Part shown: positions 1 through 7,419 of the stretch, piece after piece
Position numbering within the stretch: the stretch's first letter is position 1
Layout: each line of letters opens with the position of its first letter
Virus record (IMG/VR): IMGVR_UViG_3300034102_003016
Span: 1 to 22,377 of that record
Length of the DNA stretch: 22,377 nucleotides
Origin: a virus
Direction: 5' to 3' (one strand)
Notes under the pieces: model-generated
What the model was told of the DNA's origin: nothing
Databases searched by the model: none
What the model saw: the letters and a program-made list of their open reading frames with translations, nothing else
Made by a program: the position numbers and the translations under genes

Positions 1-852
1 AAACTGGTCGAATCCTTGCACAGTCAGATTACTCAACACGCTGCAAAATCTATAACTAAATCTACTGGACAACAGATCAAGATTGCGTCTGAATTGATCC
101 CAGGTGTTGCCATATCTGTTAAACTCGTACAAGGCCCCAGTATTCTCAGCACTGATCGTAAAGGTGGTACCCGCGGGCAATTGATTCAGTATTTTGCTCA
201 ATCTGTCTGTGTTTACTCCCAGCCCTGTAAAGATGTCTGCCGACACCGGCAACTGTTTGATCACCTGCGGCAATCCATTGTACAAAAAGGGCTCTCCACC
301 GGTAATTTCTATCTGCTCCACCGATCGGAATCGTTGTACTTCTTGCAGGATGGTCTGATAGGCCTCGCTGTTTTTTATGGCTGTTTGCCCCAGCTTCAAC
401 ACTATGCGATCATTGGCATTGATGGTGTAGCGGTCCTGATCTAGATATGAACCATGAGCATCAATGTCACGTAACCAAGCAGTACTGTACTGTTTACAGC
501 AATAACTACAGGTCAAATTGCAATCACTGCCAAGGTTGATGTGTAACACATGCGGAGAAGTGTACAGATCTGTGTGAGTCCTATCTGTGGTTTTCATGGC
601 TGTGCGGCGACTGACTCGACCCTGACGTTCTGCTGACCAACAGGTATCTTCACACGAGTCCACAGGCTCATTGTTTAACATGGCCTGTCTTTCGGCTAAC
701 AATTCAGGAGTGTTAAACAATTTGCCCGGATTGGATCTAAGCCACGACAGGTCAATTTTGGTGGCCTTGGCTGCACAGCACGAGTTCATGGTTCTTCGCT
801 CGGGTTCTACAGTCAGCCACCAAAATTTTTGACTACAGTAATACTCAGTCAA
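1..852 (-). CDS. Radical SAM protein with N-terminal cysteine segment (3' end cut by window edge)
   Basis: The reading frame is open from 852 to the window edge (284 codons seen) and has no stop. The likely start is a TTG at 850-852, which overlaps the uvsX stop by 8 bases and is preceded by the strong ribosome binding site AGAGGAA four to five bases upstream. The first in-frame ATG is only at 789, and starting there would remove the first conserved cysteine. The visible protein has C6, C25/C26, C67 and C71, then the radical SAM cluster motif CNLTCSYC (C111, C115, C118) and a GGEP motif at 185-188. These bind a 4Fe-4S cluster and S-adenosylmethionine in the radical SAM family. The cysteine layout resembles that of the radical SAM genes at 2181-3326 and 3852-4736. 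The substrate cannot be told. Family assignment is firm; the TTG start is likely. Confidence 0.88.
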   Translation of the reverse strand, partial: MTEYYCSQKFWWLTVEPERRTMNSCCAAKATKIDLSWLRSNPGKLFNTPELLAERQAMLNNEPVDSCEDTCWSAERQGRVSRRTAMKTTDRTHTDLYTSPHVLHINLGSDCNLTCSYCCKQYSTAWLRDIDAHGSYLDQDRYTINANDRIVLKLGQTAIKNSEAYQTILQEVQRFRSVEQIEITGGEPFLYNGLPQVIKQLPVSADIFTGLGVNTDRLSKILNQLPAGTTFTISAENTGALYEFNRYGNTWDQFRRNLDLLSSRFSYRFCSVLSNLTVQGFDQF

Positions 853-1960
853 CCGGTTCCTCTTTTTTGGATTTTTTAGCAGGCTTTTCTTCTACAACCA
901 GCTCGTCAACTGTTTGCTCCACTTCTGCAGTTTTATGATGCGGGTTGGAGGTAAAGTCTGCTATGATACGATCTAAACTTGTATCTTCGTTACGTTCCCA
1001 GGCCTTGCGGAATTGTTTGATCACAGTTCCATCTGTCAGCGTGTATTTGAGACTGTTGCCTTCTTTTTCCAACAGGCCTTTGCCTTCAAACAGGTCAACT
1101 AGACCTGAATAAGGATTCATGCCTTCTTCGTAGGGAATCTTGACCTGTACACTTTCAAATGGTTTGGCATAGCGTGTTTTCATGATCTTGCAAGCGGCAC
1201 GGATACCTTTTACTTCACTAATCTTGTTGCCATCTTCATCTTCTTTTAGTTTTAGTTTACGCATGGCGACCACAATACTTGATGCGTAGATAAAACCCTG
1301 TCCACCTGAGATCTTGTCGTCTGGATCAAACATGTCCTGACTTGCGTATGTGTGTGCTGTACAAACTAGACCTAAATTCAAGCTACCAAACATGTTTACG
1401 CAATTACGTACCAGGGCGGCAAGTGCTTTGGGCTTACGACCCATGTCACCTTTCATGTCGCCTGCTTCGAATTGATTTACATCCGTTGGGGTAAGCAGCA
1501 TACCCAACGAATCCACTACAAACAACACTTTAGGTCTTTCCGTTTCAGGCAATGTTTTATACTCTTTGACAAACTCTGAAATCATCTTGCCCACATCGTC
1601 AATCATGGCCATGTTGAGTTTGAGTAGCTTATCCTCACTGGTATCAACATTGAGTGCGTGCAACCACTTTTCGTCAAGTGCGTTTTCACTGTCAACTAGT
1701 ATCACATAAATGCCTTGCTTTTGTGCGTTGGCAACCAGGTTACCAGAACAGATAAAACTTTTACCTGCACCCGATTCTCCGGCAAACACAGTGACTTTGC
1801 CTAGCGGAACACCTTTGTTGAAATCCCCAGATATGAGATAATTTAATGCATAGTTGTTGGTTGAAATCCAGTCGGTGGGATCTGTAAACCCTACACTGAT
1901 ACCGTCGATACTTTTGGTAATACTTTTTCTAAATTTACTTACGTCAAATGGTTTGGCCAT
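845..1960 (-). CDS. uvsX: UvsX RecA-like recombinase
   Basis: The 371-residue protein matches the T4 UvsX family, the phage RecA homologue that pairs single-stranded DNA with a homologous duplex and drives recombination-dependent replication. The Walker A motif GESGAGKS is at residues 61-68, the Walker B strand VLFVVDSLG at 145-153, and the SGGQGFIYASS segment, typical of the DNA-binding loop region, at 218-228. The C-terminus (about 345-371) is a charged Glu/Lys tail, as expected for the region that talks to partner proteins. Length is close to T4 UvsX (about 390). The ATG at 1960 has a good ribosome binding site (AAGGAA). It follows the small basic gene at 1982-2170 in the same transcript, and the next gene starts inside its last codons. 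It is a DNA metabolism gene without a late promoter. Confidence 0.96.
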   Translation of the reverse strand: MAKPFDVSKFRKSITKSIDGISVGFTDPTDWISTNNYALNYLISGDFNKGVPLGKVTVFAGESGAGKSFICSGNLVANAQKQGIYVILVDSENALDEKWLHALNVDTSEDKLLKLNMAMIDDVGKMISEFVKEYKTLPETERPKVLFVVDSLGMLLTPTDVNQFEAGDMKGDMGRKPKALAALVRNCVNMFGSLNLGLVCTAHTYASQDMFDPDDKISGGQGFIYASSIVVAMRKLKLKEDEDGNKISEVKGIRAACKIMKTRYAKPFESVQVKIPYEEGMNPYSGLVDLFEGKGLLEKEGNSLKYTLTDGTVIKQFRKAWERNEDTSLDRIIADFTSNPHHKTAEVEQTVDELVVEEKPAKKSKKEEPVD

Positions 1961-1981
1961 GATAGTGTTCCTTGATTATGA

Positions 1982-2170
1982 TTATTTTGTTGCTAATGCT
2001 TCTTTCTCTGCTGTGATTTCTTTACGGCGTTCTTTGATACCTTTGCTCATTTCCTGTAAGGCTTTTCTAGCACGGGCCGCTGATGCTTTTACGCCTTTGG
2101 CTGTGAATTTTTCATTTTCTGCACAGTATGTTTCAAATGCTGTTTTGATTGCGTCGTGATTTTGTGACAT
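1982..2170 (-). CDS. Small histone H1-like (Hc1-like) basic protein
   Basis: This 62-residue protein is rich in Lys, Ala and Glu and predicted to be mostly helical. The central stretch KGVKASAARARKALQEM followed by KERRKEI resembles the short Hc1/histone-H1-like proteins often found in T4-like phages of aquatic bacteria, where they are thought to bind nucleic acid. The ATG is preceded by AAAGGAAA, a strong ribosome binding site. The gene lies 21 bases upstream of uvsX and 10 bases downstream of a radical SAM gene, so it is probably co-expressed with both. A nucleoid or DNA-accessory role beside UvsX is an inference. A role as substrate of the neighbouring radical SAM enzymes is possible but has no direct support in the sequence. 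Confidence 0.75.
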   Translation of the reverse strand: MSQNHDAIKTAFETYCAENEKFTAKGVKASAARARKALQEMSKGIKERRKEITAEKEALATK

Positions 2171-2180
2171 GGTATTTCCT

Positions 2181-3326
2181 TTATAAAATTTTGTATAACT
2201 CTTTAAAAATCTCTTTGCTGTCTAGGTTGCGTCTTAAATCCATGATCGACAGCTGTTTCATGGATTCAGTGAAATTACGTTTCATTGGTTGTTGAATGTA
2301 TGTCAACATGTTTCTATAACTATTTTCAAGCAAGTATCCGGGCTGTTGATTTATTCTGTCCTCCAGTTCCTGCTTGACTGAGTTTAACACATTTTCTGGT
2401 AAATGCCTAATGTTTAGGTATTCTGGGGTCAACAATGCACCAATAACAAAACTGTTGTTGTGAAATCCCAACTCTTTGAGCCAATCCACACAATCAAAAA
2501 TGCTATGATAGTTCAATAAAAAATGCAACATGTTAAAAGTTATTTTATGATCTAACTCACGAATGATATTGAGATTTTCTAAAAAGTCTATCCACTTACC
2601 GCCATGCCTGATGTATTCAAATTCTTGTTCCTGGCTTTCGATGCTCACGGTCCAGTGTACATTTTTAAACTCGCATACACGATCAAATACCTGGGTATTG
2701 GTACGACTCAGATTAGTGTTTATCCTAAGATTGACTTCAGGATTCAATTTTTTCAACAAGTCCAATAGTTCTAAATTTTCTTTCATCAACAGGGGTTCAC
2801 CGCCGGCCATGTACACATGTTTGAGTTGTCCGGCATGTTTAAATATGTATTGTTTGAATTGTTCTAGTTGTTGCTGATTGGGGGTTTCGTGTGTCACGTT
2901 CAATTCGTCACTCCAACGGCTGCTGAACTGTGGATAGCAATACACGCAGGCAAAGTTACACAAATTGGTCCAGCGTATGTCAATGGTGTGTAAATCGTGC
3001 TGGCCTACTTGGTAGGTATTCATGGGCACGGACTTTAATTCACGTATGTAAAACACTCTGTCACTGATTATGTCAAACCCTCGACGATCTTTTTCTAGAT
3101 CATAACAGGGATAACACTTGGTTCCGGGTTTGCCTTGTAACATTCTAAACTGAGTATCTTGGTTGTGCATGTTAGAAAGAATTTGTTCTGCTGATTGATC
3201 TTTGATATTGCCAATGGGACTGGCACTACGAATACAGTTTTTGACTGTTCCATCAAAGTTGTACATGAGACCAGTCCAGGGCACAGGACAAAAGGCTGGA
3301 TTGGTCAGCATGTCTTTAGGAGTCAT
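2181..3326 (-). CDS. Radical SAM protein with N-terminal SPASM/twitch-like segment
   Basis: From the ATG at 3326 the protein has 381 residues. An N-terminal segment has C13 (FCPVPW), C31, C71 and C74, plus the phrase IGNIKDQSAEQIL, which is typical of SPASM/twitch auxiliary Fe-S domains. The radical SAM core follows, with CNFACVYC (C123, C127, C130) and AGGEP (174-178). The family cleaves S-adenosylmethionine to make a radical that modifies peptides, sugars or other small molecules; the substrate here is unknown. SPASM domains usually follow the radical SAM barrel, so this order is reversed compared with classic peptide maturases. A TTG at 3338 gives four more residues, but the ATG overlapping the dehydrogenase stop is the simpler choice. 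No good ribosome binding site is visible for either, so translational coupling is likely. Confidence 0.9.
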   Translation of the reverse strand: MTPKDMLTNPAFCPVPWTGLMYNFDGTVKNCIRSASPIGNIKDQSAEQILSNMHNQDTQFRMLQGKPGTKCYPCYDLEKDRRGFDIISDRVFYIRELKSVPMNTYQVGQHDLHTIDIRWTNLCNFACVYCYPQFSSRWSDELNVTHETPNQQQLEQFKQYIFKHAGQLKHVYMAGGEPLLMKENLELLDLLKKLNPEVNLRINTNLSRTNTQVFDRVCEFKNVHWTVSIESQEQEFEYIRHGGKWIDFLENLNIIRELDHKITFNMLHFLLNYHSIFDCVDWLKELGFHNNSFVIGALLTPEYLNIRHLPENVLNSVKQELEDRINQQPGYLLENSYRNMLTYIQQPMKRNFTESMKQLSIMDLRRNLDSKEIFKELYKIL

Positions 3327-3855
3327 ATCTGGGTCCAAGGCTTATGTCGGCTATGTGTAGTACTGGTTCAGCCTGTTCCAACATGTTGATCAGAGTCATG
3401 GCCCAGGGCATTGGTAGGGCCGACGGTGGAGATGTTTTTTCCTCGGTGGTCAAGATATCTCCTGGTTTAACCAAGACCAGTCTAGGCAGATGATGCAGGT
3501 GTCTGAGTTGGACATGTGCTTGATCTAGGGTGTGTTTTTGCAACCAATACTCATCCAGGTTTTCTATAGTGCTGACAGGATAATTGGTTATTTGACTGCC
3601 AATGCTGATGATAGTTTTTTCTTGGGCACGCCATCTACGGTGCATTTCAAACAAGAGTTCAGTTTGTGCAAACCCTGCCTGGGCATTGTTTACAAACATA
3701 TCGCAGGTTTCTATCAGATCTGCACACTTGGGTATGCTACGAATATTATGTCCTGTGCTTCGGCTCAGGCCAACAATTTCATGTCCGCGACTTTGATATG
3801 CCTCAGCCAAGGCCTGTCCTATACCTTTGGTATGTCCTGTTATGGCTATTTTCAT
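3316..3855 (-). CDS. Short-chain dehydrogenase/reductase (SDR) family protein
   Basis: This 179-residue protein has the SDR Rossmann signature TGHTKGIG (residues 6-13) for NAD(P) binding, an NNAQAG element (56-61) in place of the usual NNAG, serines at 84 and 87 in the SIGS stretch, and YWLQK (Y103, K107) as the catalytic YxxxK. All parts of an active oxidoreductase are therefore present, although the protein is shorter than typical SDRs (about 250) and ends soon after the active site. The ATG overlaps the stop of the upstream radical SAM gene (ATGA) and has a GAGAGG ribosome binding site. Its position between two radical SAM genes suggests it acts on the same product or pathway. The substrate is not predictable. 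Confidence 0.87.
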   Translation of the reverse strand: MKIAITGHTKGIGQALAEAYQSRGHEIVGLSRSTGHNIRSIPKCADLIETCDMFVNNAQAGFAQTELLFEMHRRWRAQEKTIISIGSQITNYPVSTIENLDEYWLQKHTLDQAHVQLRHLHHLPRLVLVKPGDILTTEEKTSPPSALPMPWAMTLINMLEQAEPVLHIADISLGPRYDS

Positions 3856-4736
3856 TTGATGCCTCTCAGTTGTTGCTGTTTCAGTATGTATGCTTGGACT
3901 TGTTCTTGATTCTTATTATTAACATCTAATTCTTTGGGCTCTTTGAGGTAAGCATAACCATGATCGATTCCGTGATCCTGAGCAAATTTTTGTATGTTGG
4001 GCAGATCATGTAGATTCAACACACTGACTGTGGTCCAAAGATTCAATCGAACTGGCATACTTTTGTAGGTCATTAGATTTTGATAAAAGGTTTGCCAGGA
4101 TATAGGCCACCGCACCTGTTCATGCACTGCACCTATACCATCACAACTGACTGTAACTGTAACTTCTATGCCACGTGTTGCTACATCTGCAAGCTCTTCC
4201 AGTACTACGTTAGCATTGGTATTGAGTCGTAGTGTTTTAAGATTGGGTGGTAAATTTTTTAATAATCTACGATAATTCTTGCTGTAACTGGGCTCACCAC
4301 CGTTGATGTCCAGGTGCCTGATGCGTTCTTGTGGTAGATCCCAAAATCTGTTGCTATTATCTATTACAGGGAAAGTTTTGCTGGTTAACGCACCAATCCT
4401 TGTGCTACATTCAGGACTGCAAGTCAGACAAGCGGCATTACATACGTTGTCTAACACTCCGCCCACTTGTAAGTAGTCAGGATCAGTTTCTAATGCATGC
4501 AAGGCCAAGGCATGTATTCGCACACTGCTAGGGTTGTCGGCTTCAACTTCTTGACACCGCACACACTCGGTGGGCCAGATATCTTGTTCAAACTGCTCTT
4601 TCTTTTTACGCAACCAACGACTCTCACGCATCTGTTCCAATGAGTCAAACTGTGCGGCGGCAACCATGTGACCACAGGTACTAACTGTACCATTAGGATT
4701 GAATCTCACAAAGTGATCTAGTCTAGGACATTGCAT
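3852..4736 (-). CDS. Radical SAM protein with N-terminal cysteine segment
   Basis: The protein has 294 residues and is the shortest of the three radical SAM genes if the truncated one is of normal size. N-terminal cysteines lie at 3, 21, 58 and 61 (ECVRC), the radical SAM cluster motif is CNAACLTC (C99, C103, C106), and NGGEP follows at 145-149. VSCDGIG and the strand segments after it fit the rest of the radical SAM barrel. The start ATG at 4736 lies within the last codons of the sulfotransferase-like gene (19-base overlap), and its stop overlaps the SDR start, so the genes look translationally coupled. The target is unknown. The N-terminal cysteine spacing (X17, X36, X2) is close to that of the other two genes and suggests common ancestry. 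Confidence 0.9.
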   Translation of the reverse strand: MQCPRLDHFVRFNPNGTVSTCGHMVAAAQFDSLEQMRESRWLRKKKEQFEQDIWPTECVRCQEVEADNPSSVRIHALALHALETDPDYLQVGGVLDNVCNAACLTCSPECSTRIGALTSKTFPVIDNSNRFWDLPQERIRHLDINGGEPSYSKNYRRLLKNLPPNLKTLRLNTNANVVLEELADVATRGIEVTVTVSCDGIGAVHEQVRWPISWQTFYQNLMTYKSMPVRLNLWTTVSVLNLHDLPNIQKFAQDHGIDHGYAYLKEPKELDVNNKNQEQVQAYILKQQQLRGIK

Positions 4737-5329
4737 AGGTCAAGATTTCGTTGAATTATTTCAGTATATAGAGCTGGATACTTATGCTTGATGTGTGCCA
4801 CAATCATTCGCATGGTAACTGTTTGTCCACGCAGGTCTTCCCAAAGTATTTTATCCAGCTGAAGATAATACCATAGTTTACCGTTGTCTTTAAAATAGTC
4901 TACTAGATTTTGATCACGAGCCAATACATTCCAGGACAGGTCTGTGGCCGTGGCCAATTCATCTATGGGACGTATGTACATCCAGGCTTCAGTAAATCGT
5001 TGCAAATTAACCAACCAATGAAACTGCAAGCTGAAGTGGCTGTTAAGAAACAGAAATTTTTCAATGAATTTGAGAGCGGTGTCTCTATCAAAATCAGGAT
5101 TGTGCCGTAGCCAGGTCTGCACTCCGCTCACGTAGCGTTCAAATGGGTCACGCACAAATACTTCAATGACTTGTAGTTGTGCTATCTGTTTGTAGTCGTA
5201 CACCCGCTCAGCACCGGCACGTAGGCTGCTGCTGCCGTTTTTGTATATGGGATAGATGTAGCGATCTGGTTCAACTCGATAGATTTCAAGTTGATCAGGA
5301 AATAGGATAGGGTCTAAGTAACTCAGCAT
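4718..5329 (-). CDS. Sulfotransferase-like protein
   Basis: From the ATG at 5329 the protein has 203 residues. PIYKNGSSSL (27-36) matches the 5'-phosphosulfate-binding loop of sulfotransferases (PxxKxGSTS type), and VRDPFERYVSG (59-69) matches the 3'-phosphate-binding motif with its conserved Arg and Ser. Together these support transfer of sulfate from PAPS to a hydroxyl or amino group of an unknown acceptor such as a glycan. The frame stays open to a TTG at 5365, but that would run through a hairpin next to the gp32 stop; the ATG gives a start typical of the family. No ribosome binding site is obvious. It sits just downstream of gp32 and upstream of the radical SAM genes. Confidence 0.8.
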   Translation of the reverse strand: MLSYLDPILFPDQLEIYRVEPDRYIYPIYKNGSSSLRAGAERVYDYKQIAQLQVIEVFVRDPFERYVSGVQTWLRHNPDFDRDTALKFIEKFLFLNSHFSLQFHWLVNLQRFTEAWMYIRPIDELATATDLSWNVLARDQNLVDYFKDNGKLWYYLQLDKILWEDLRGQTVTMRMIVAHIKHKYPALYTEIIQRNLDLCNVLD

Positions 5330-5336
5330 AGGAAAT

Positions 5337-5357
5337 GTGGGGGACCGTCTCCCCCAC
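5337..5357 (-). terminator. GC-rich hairpin after gp32 (weak terminator or mRNA-stabilising stem)
   Basis: A perfect 8-bp stem (GTGGGGGA paired with TCCCCCAC) closes a 5-base loop, 15 bases beyond the gp32 stop. On the minus strand it is followed by CATTTCC rather than a clean T-run, so termination is probably partial. It lies 8 bases before the ATG of the sulfotransferase-like gene and may limit read-through or protect the 3' end of gp32 mRNA. Confidence 0.6.
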
Positions 5358-5371
5358 TGACACAAGCGATA

Positions 5372-6346
5372 TTACTGTTTCTGACGGTTACGAATCATGG
5401 CCAAGATATCTTCAGCACGCTGACTGCTTGGTTTGACTTCTGCTGCCGGGGCCGCTACAGGAGCAGTTGGGGCAGGTACATCATCTTCTTCCACTGGCTC
5501 TGCCGCCACAGCTGGAGCCGGAGTACTTGTTGCGGCTGTAGCAGCGTTAGGAACATCTAAGCCATATGGCTTGTAGTAAGCACCCCAACGATCTGGATCG
5601 TATGGTTGGCCGTCTACACTTGCTTCAAACATTTCTTTGAGAACCTTGAGCTCAACTTCGCTAGGTTTCTTTGGCAAAAAGTCTGACAAGTTGAACAGGC
5701 CATGTTCATCAATGGCCGCTTGTTCTTCTGCTGTCAATGCTGATTCTTTGCGTGACCACTTTGAAGTTGAGTAGTCTGCATAGCCACCTTTACTTGTTTT
5801 AACGATTTGGAAATCCAAACCACGTTGCAAGTCTGTTGGCAATTCTTCCATTTCTGGATCCATCAGTGCAGCTTTGATGATGTTAAAAATCTGTGGGCTA
5901 ATTGTAAAGCGACGGATTGGGTTAGCTGGAACCTTGTCGTCACTCAGTGCGTTCTCGCGAACAAAGCCTTGGAACACATAAGATTTTTTCTTCCAATACT
6001 TACGGCCCATTTCCTCTAGGCTTGGGTCTTTGAACCATGGACGAACTTCTGCCAAGATTGGGCAAGCTTCGCCGTACATTTCCATACATGGAACTTGAAC
6101 TACAATTGGCTTGGAATCTGCCTGACCTTTGACACCAGCAAATGATAGTCGGATCATTGCACGTTCAGCCCAAAAGAAGCTGTTCTTTGTGTTACCGTCG
6201 GGGAGGAATCTAATGCGTGTTGTGGAACCTTCTGCAATGTTCCAGTGTGGATAGATAGCGTTGTCGCCACCTGATTGTCTGTTACCGCCTTTACCGCCTT
6301 CTGATGCTTGGAGCTTTGCTCTAATTTCTGCTAGTGTTGTAGCCAT
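5372..6346 (-). CDS. 32: gp32-like single-stranded DNA binding protein
   Basis: The 324-residue protein is of T4 gp32 type, the cooperative single-stranded DNA binding protein that coats replication and recombination intermediates and works with UvsX. The N-terminal basic segment (LAEIRAKLQ, then a Gly/Asn linker) precedes the OB-fold core (about 30-250, with IYPHWN, IRFLPDG and WKKKSYVFQGFV). The tail (about 270-324) is rich in Ala/Pro with an acidic EEDD cluster and ends in a short charged helix. Only two cysteines (C87 and C95) are found near the place of the T4 zinc site, which uses three Cys and one His, so zinc binding may be lost. The ATG has the site AAAGGAAAA. A dedicated promoter and operator-like leader lie upstream. 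Confidence 0.93.
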   Translation of the reverse strand: MATTLAEIRAKLQASEGGKGGNRQSGGDNAIYPHWNIAEGSTTRIRFLPDGNTKNSFFWAERAMIRLSFAGVKGQADSKPIVVQVPCMEMYGEACPILAEVRPWFKDPSLEEMGRKYWKKKSYVFQGFVRENALSDDKVPANPIRRFTISPQIFNIIKAALMDPEMEELPTDLQRGLDFQIVKTSKGGYADYSTSKWSRKESALTAEEQAAIDEHGLFNLSDFLPKKPSEVELKVLKEMFEASVDGQPYDPDRWGAYYKPYGLDVPNAATAATSTPAPAVAAEPVEEDDVPAPTAPVAAPAAEVKPSSQRAEDILAMIRNRQKQ

Positions 6347-6351
6347 GATAA

Positions 6352-6405
6352 TTTTCCTTTAATTTAAAATGTGCCATAATGTTACTGCTTTGCCATGTTG
6401 CACAT
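6352..6405 (-). promoter_or_regulatory. gp32 mRNA leader with stem-loop and AU-rich operator-like ribosome binding site
   Basis: On the minus strand ATGTGC (6400-6405) can pair with GCACAT (6369-6374), placing a 6-bp stem with a 25-base loop at the 5' end of the predicted mRNA. It is followed by an unstructured AU-rich stretch TTAAATTAAAGGAAAA (6352-6367) that contains the ribosome binding site. In T4, gp32 represses its own translation by binding such a UUAAA-rich stretch next to a folded 5' element. A similar autogenous control here is an inference. Confidence 0.55.
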
Positions 6406-6410
6406 ACCGT

Positions 6411-6440
6411 AGTATATGCTAATATATTTAGCTTTGTCAA
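6411..6440 (-). promoter_or_regulatory. sigma70-type promoter for gp32
   Basis: The minus strand has TTGACA (6435-6440) and TATACT (6411-6416) separated by 18 bases: a perfect -35 and a five-of-six -10 box. The spacer contains the palindrome GCTAA-ATATA-TTAGC (6418-6432), a possible operator. The predicted start is near 6404, about 58 bases before the gp32 ATG. This is the clearest host-type promoter in the window and fits early expression of gp32. Confidence 0.7.
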
Positions 6441-6456
6441 ACAAATATTCAAAGTT

Positions 6457-7419
6457 TTATTTCCAAATGTATTGCCGATAAAGTTCAATATTTTTGGCCG
6501 CCTGTTGATAAAGCCGATTGATTGCTTCTGCTTTACTTGTGCTATTATACACTTGTGCCAGGCTGTGTGTCAACCTTTGTATGCGATCATATGGATTAGT
6601 GGCATCATCGTAGGTTTCGTCCAAAATGTCACCAAAAGTCTCAAAACCCATGTCCTGTAATTGTTTCAAACTGCCCTGCCCACTGACCAACACAAATGGT
6701 TTTCCGGTGGCCAAACAATTGGCTGTTTTTTCGGTGAACCAAAAATTATCTACAGCATCAGTTTCGCTAATGATTTCAATTTGATACTGATTCCAAACAT
6801 TGCCGTAGTTGCGACAAGCCGCGTACCAATCAATCATGCCCATAAAATGATTGCTGACCAAGTCCCGATCAAAAACTTTGTTTTCCAACCAGGCCAATTC
6901 TTTTTGATAGAGTTCATCAAAATGTTTTAACTTGTCTTTTACAAAATTGGCTTTGGGTTGAAATGTTATAAATGTGTCGTTGGGGAAAGCGATATCTAAT
7001 TCATATGCCAACCGAAATCTAATTAGATTGTATCGCCCCAACAAACTGCCTGCAAATTTTGCATTACTGATATTTCGATCAAATGTTGCAGGCAAGTATT
7101 GATTTACGCTGCCAAAAATTCCCATGGGTATGTGATCTAACATAAATCCGTTGTTGAGGTCTTTGTCATGAGATACAAAAGTGACCATGCTACACGGTAT
7201 GTCTAATTTATCGCATACGAACTTGATAAATTGATCGAATCCGCTGAATCTAGTATTTTCTCCATCTAATAATTTTATAACAATACGCTGATTTGCGTAG
7301 TGTTTCGCCAACAGATCTAACAGCAAATCTTTGCCAGTTATGCTGTAATCTTTGTGTATGAAAAATTGTGCCAGAATTACAATTTCTGTGTCTGTGATGG
7401 TGACTGCCTGCTCGTTCAT
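6457..7419 (-). CDS. TEKT-motif protein, possibly glycosyltransferase-like
   Basis: This 320-residue protein of uncertain function has a C-terminal block (residues 216-271) reading IISETDA, then FWFTEKTANCLATGKPFVL, then GFETFGDILDETYD. The S/TE(T)...TEKT...G(K)PF layout is found in a widespread phage and giant-virus family and recalls the donor-binding end of fucosyltransferase-like enzymes, so a sugar-transfer role is plausible but unproven. The gene at 8173-9201 has the same block. The ATG overlaps the SGNH hydrolase stop (ATGA), so the genes are co-translated. No signal peptide or membrane segment is seen. The N-terminal 200 residues show nothing I recognise. Confidence 0.65.
   Translation of the reverse strand: MNEQAVTITDTEIVILAQFFIHKDYSITGKDLLLDLLAKHYANQRIVIKLLDGENTRFSGFDQFIKFVCDKLDIPCSMVTFVSHDKDLNNGFMLDHIPMGIFGSVNQYLPATFDRNISNAKFAGSLLGRYNLIRFRLAYELDIAFPNDTFITFQPKANFVKDKLKHFDELYQKELAWLENKVFDRDLVSNHFMGMIDWYAACRNYGNVWNQYQIEIISETDAVDNFWFTEKTANCLATGKPFVLVSGQGSLKQLQDMGFETFGDILDETYDDATNPYDRIQRLTHSLAQVYNSTSKAEAINRLYQQAAKNIELYRQYIWK

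Noticed and set aside
16-444. Plus-strand open frame of 142 codons at the left end
   Set aside because: It is a shadow of the truncated radical SAM gene on the minus strand, which carries CX3CX2C and GGEP in the same bases.
2171-2215. Possible -10 boxes (TATACA, TTATAA) before the histone-like gene
   Set aside because: No -35 or MotA-type box at a suitable distance was seen; AT-rich sequence alone explains them.
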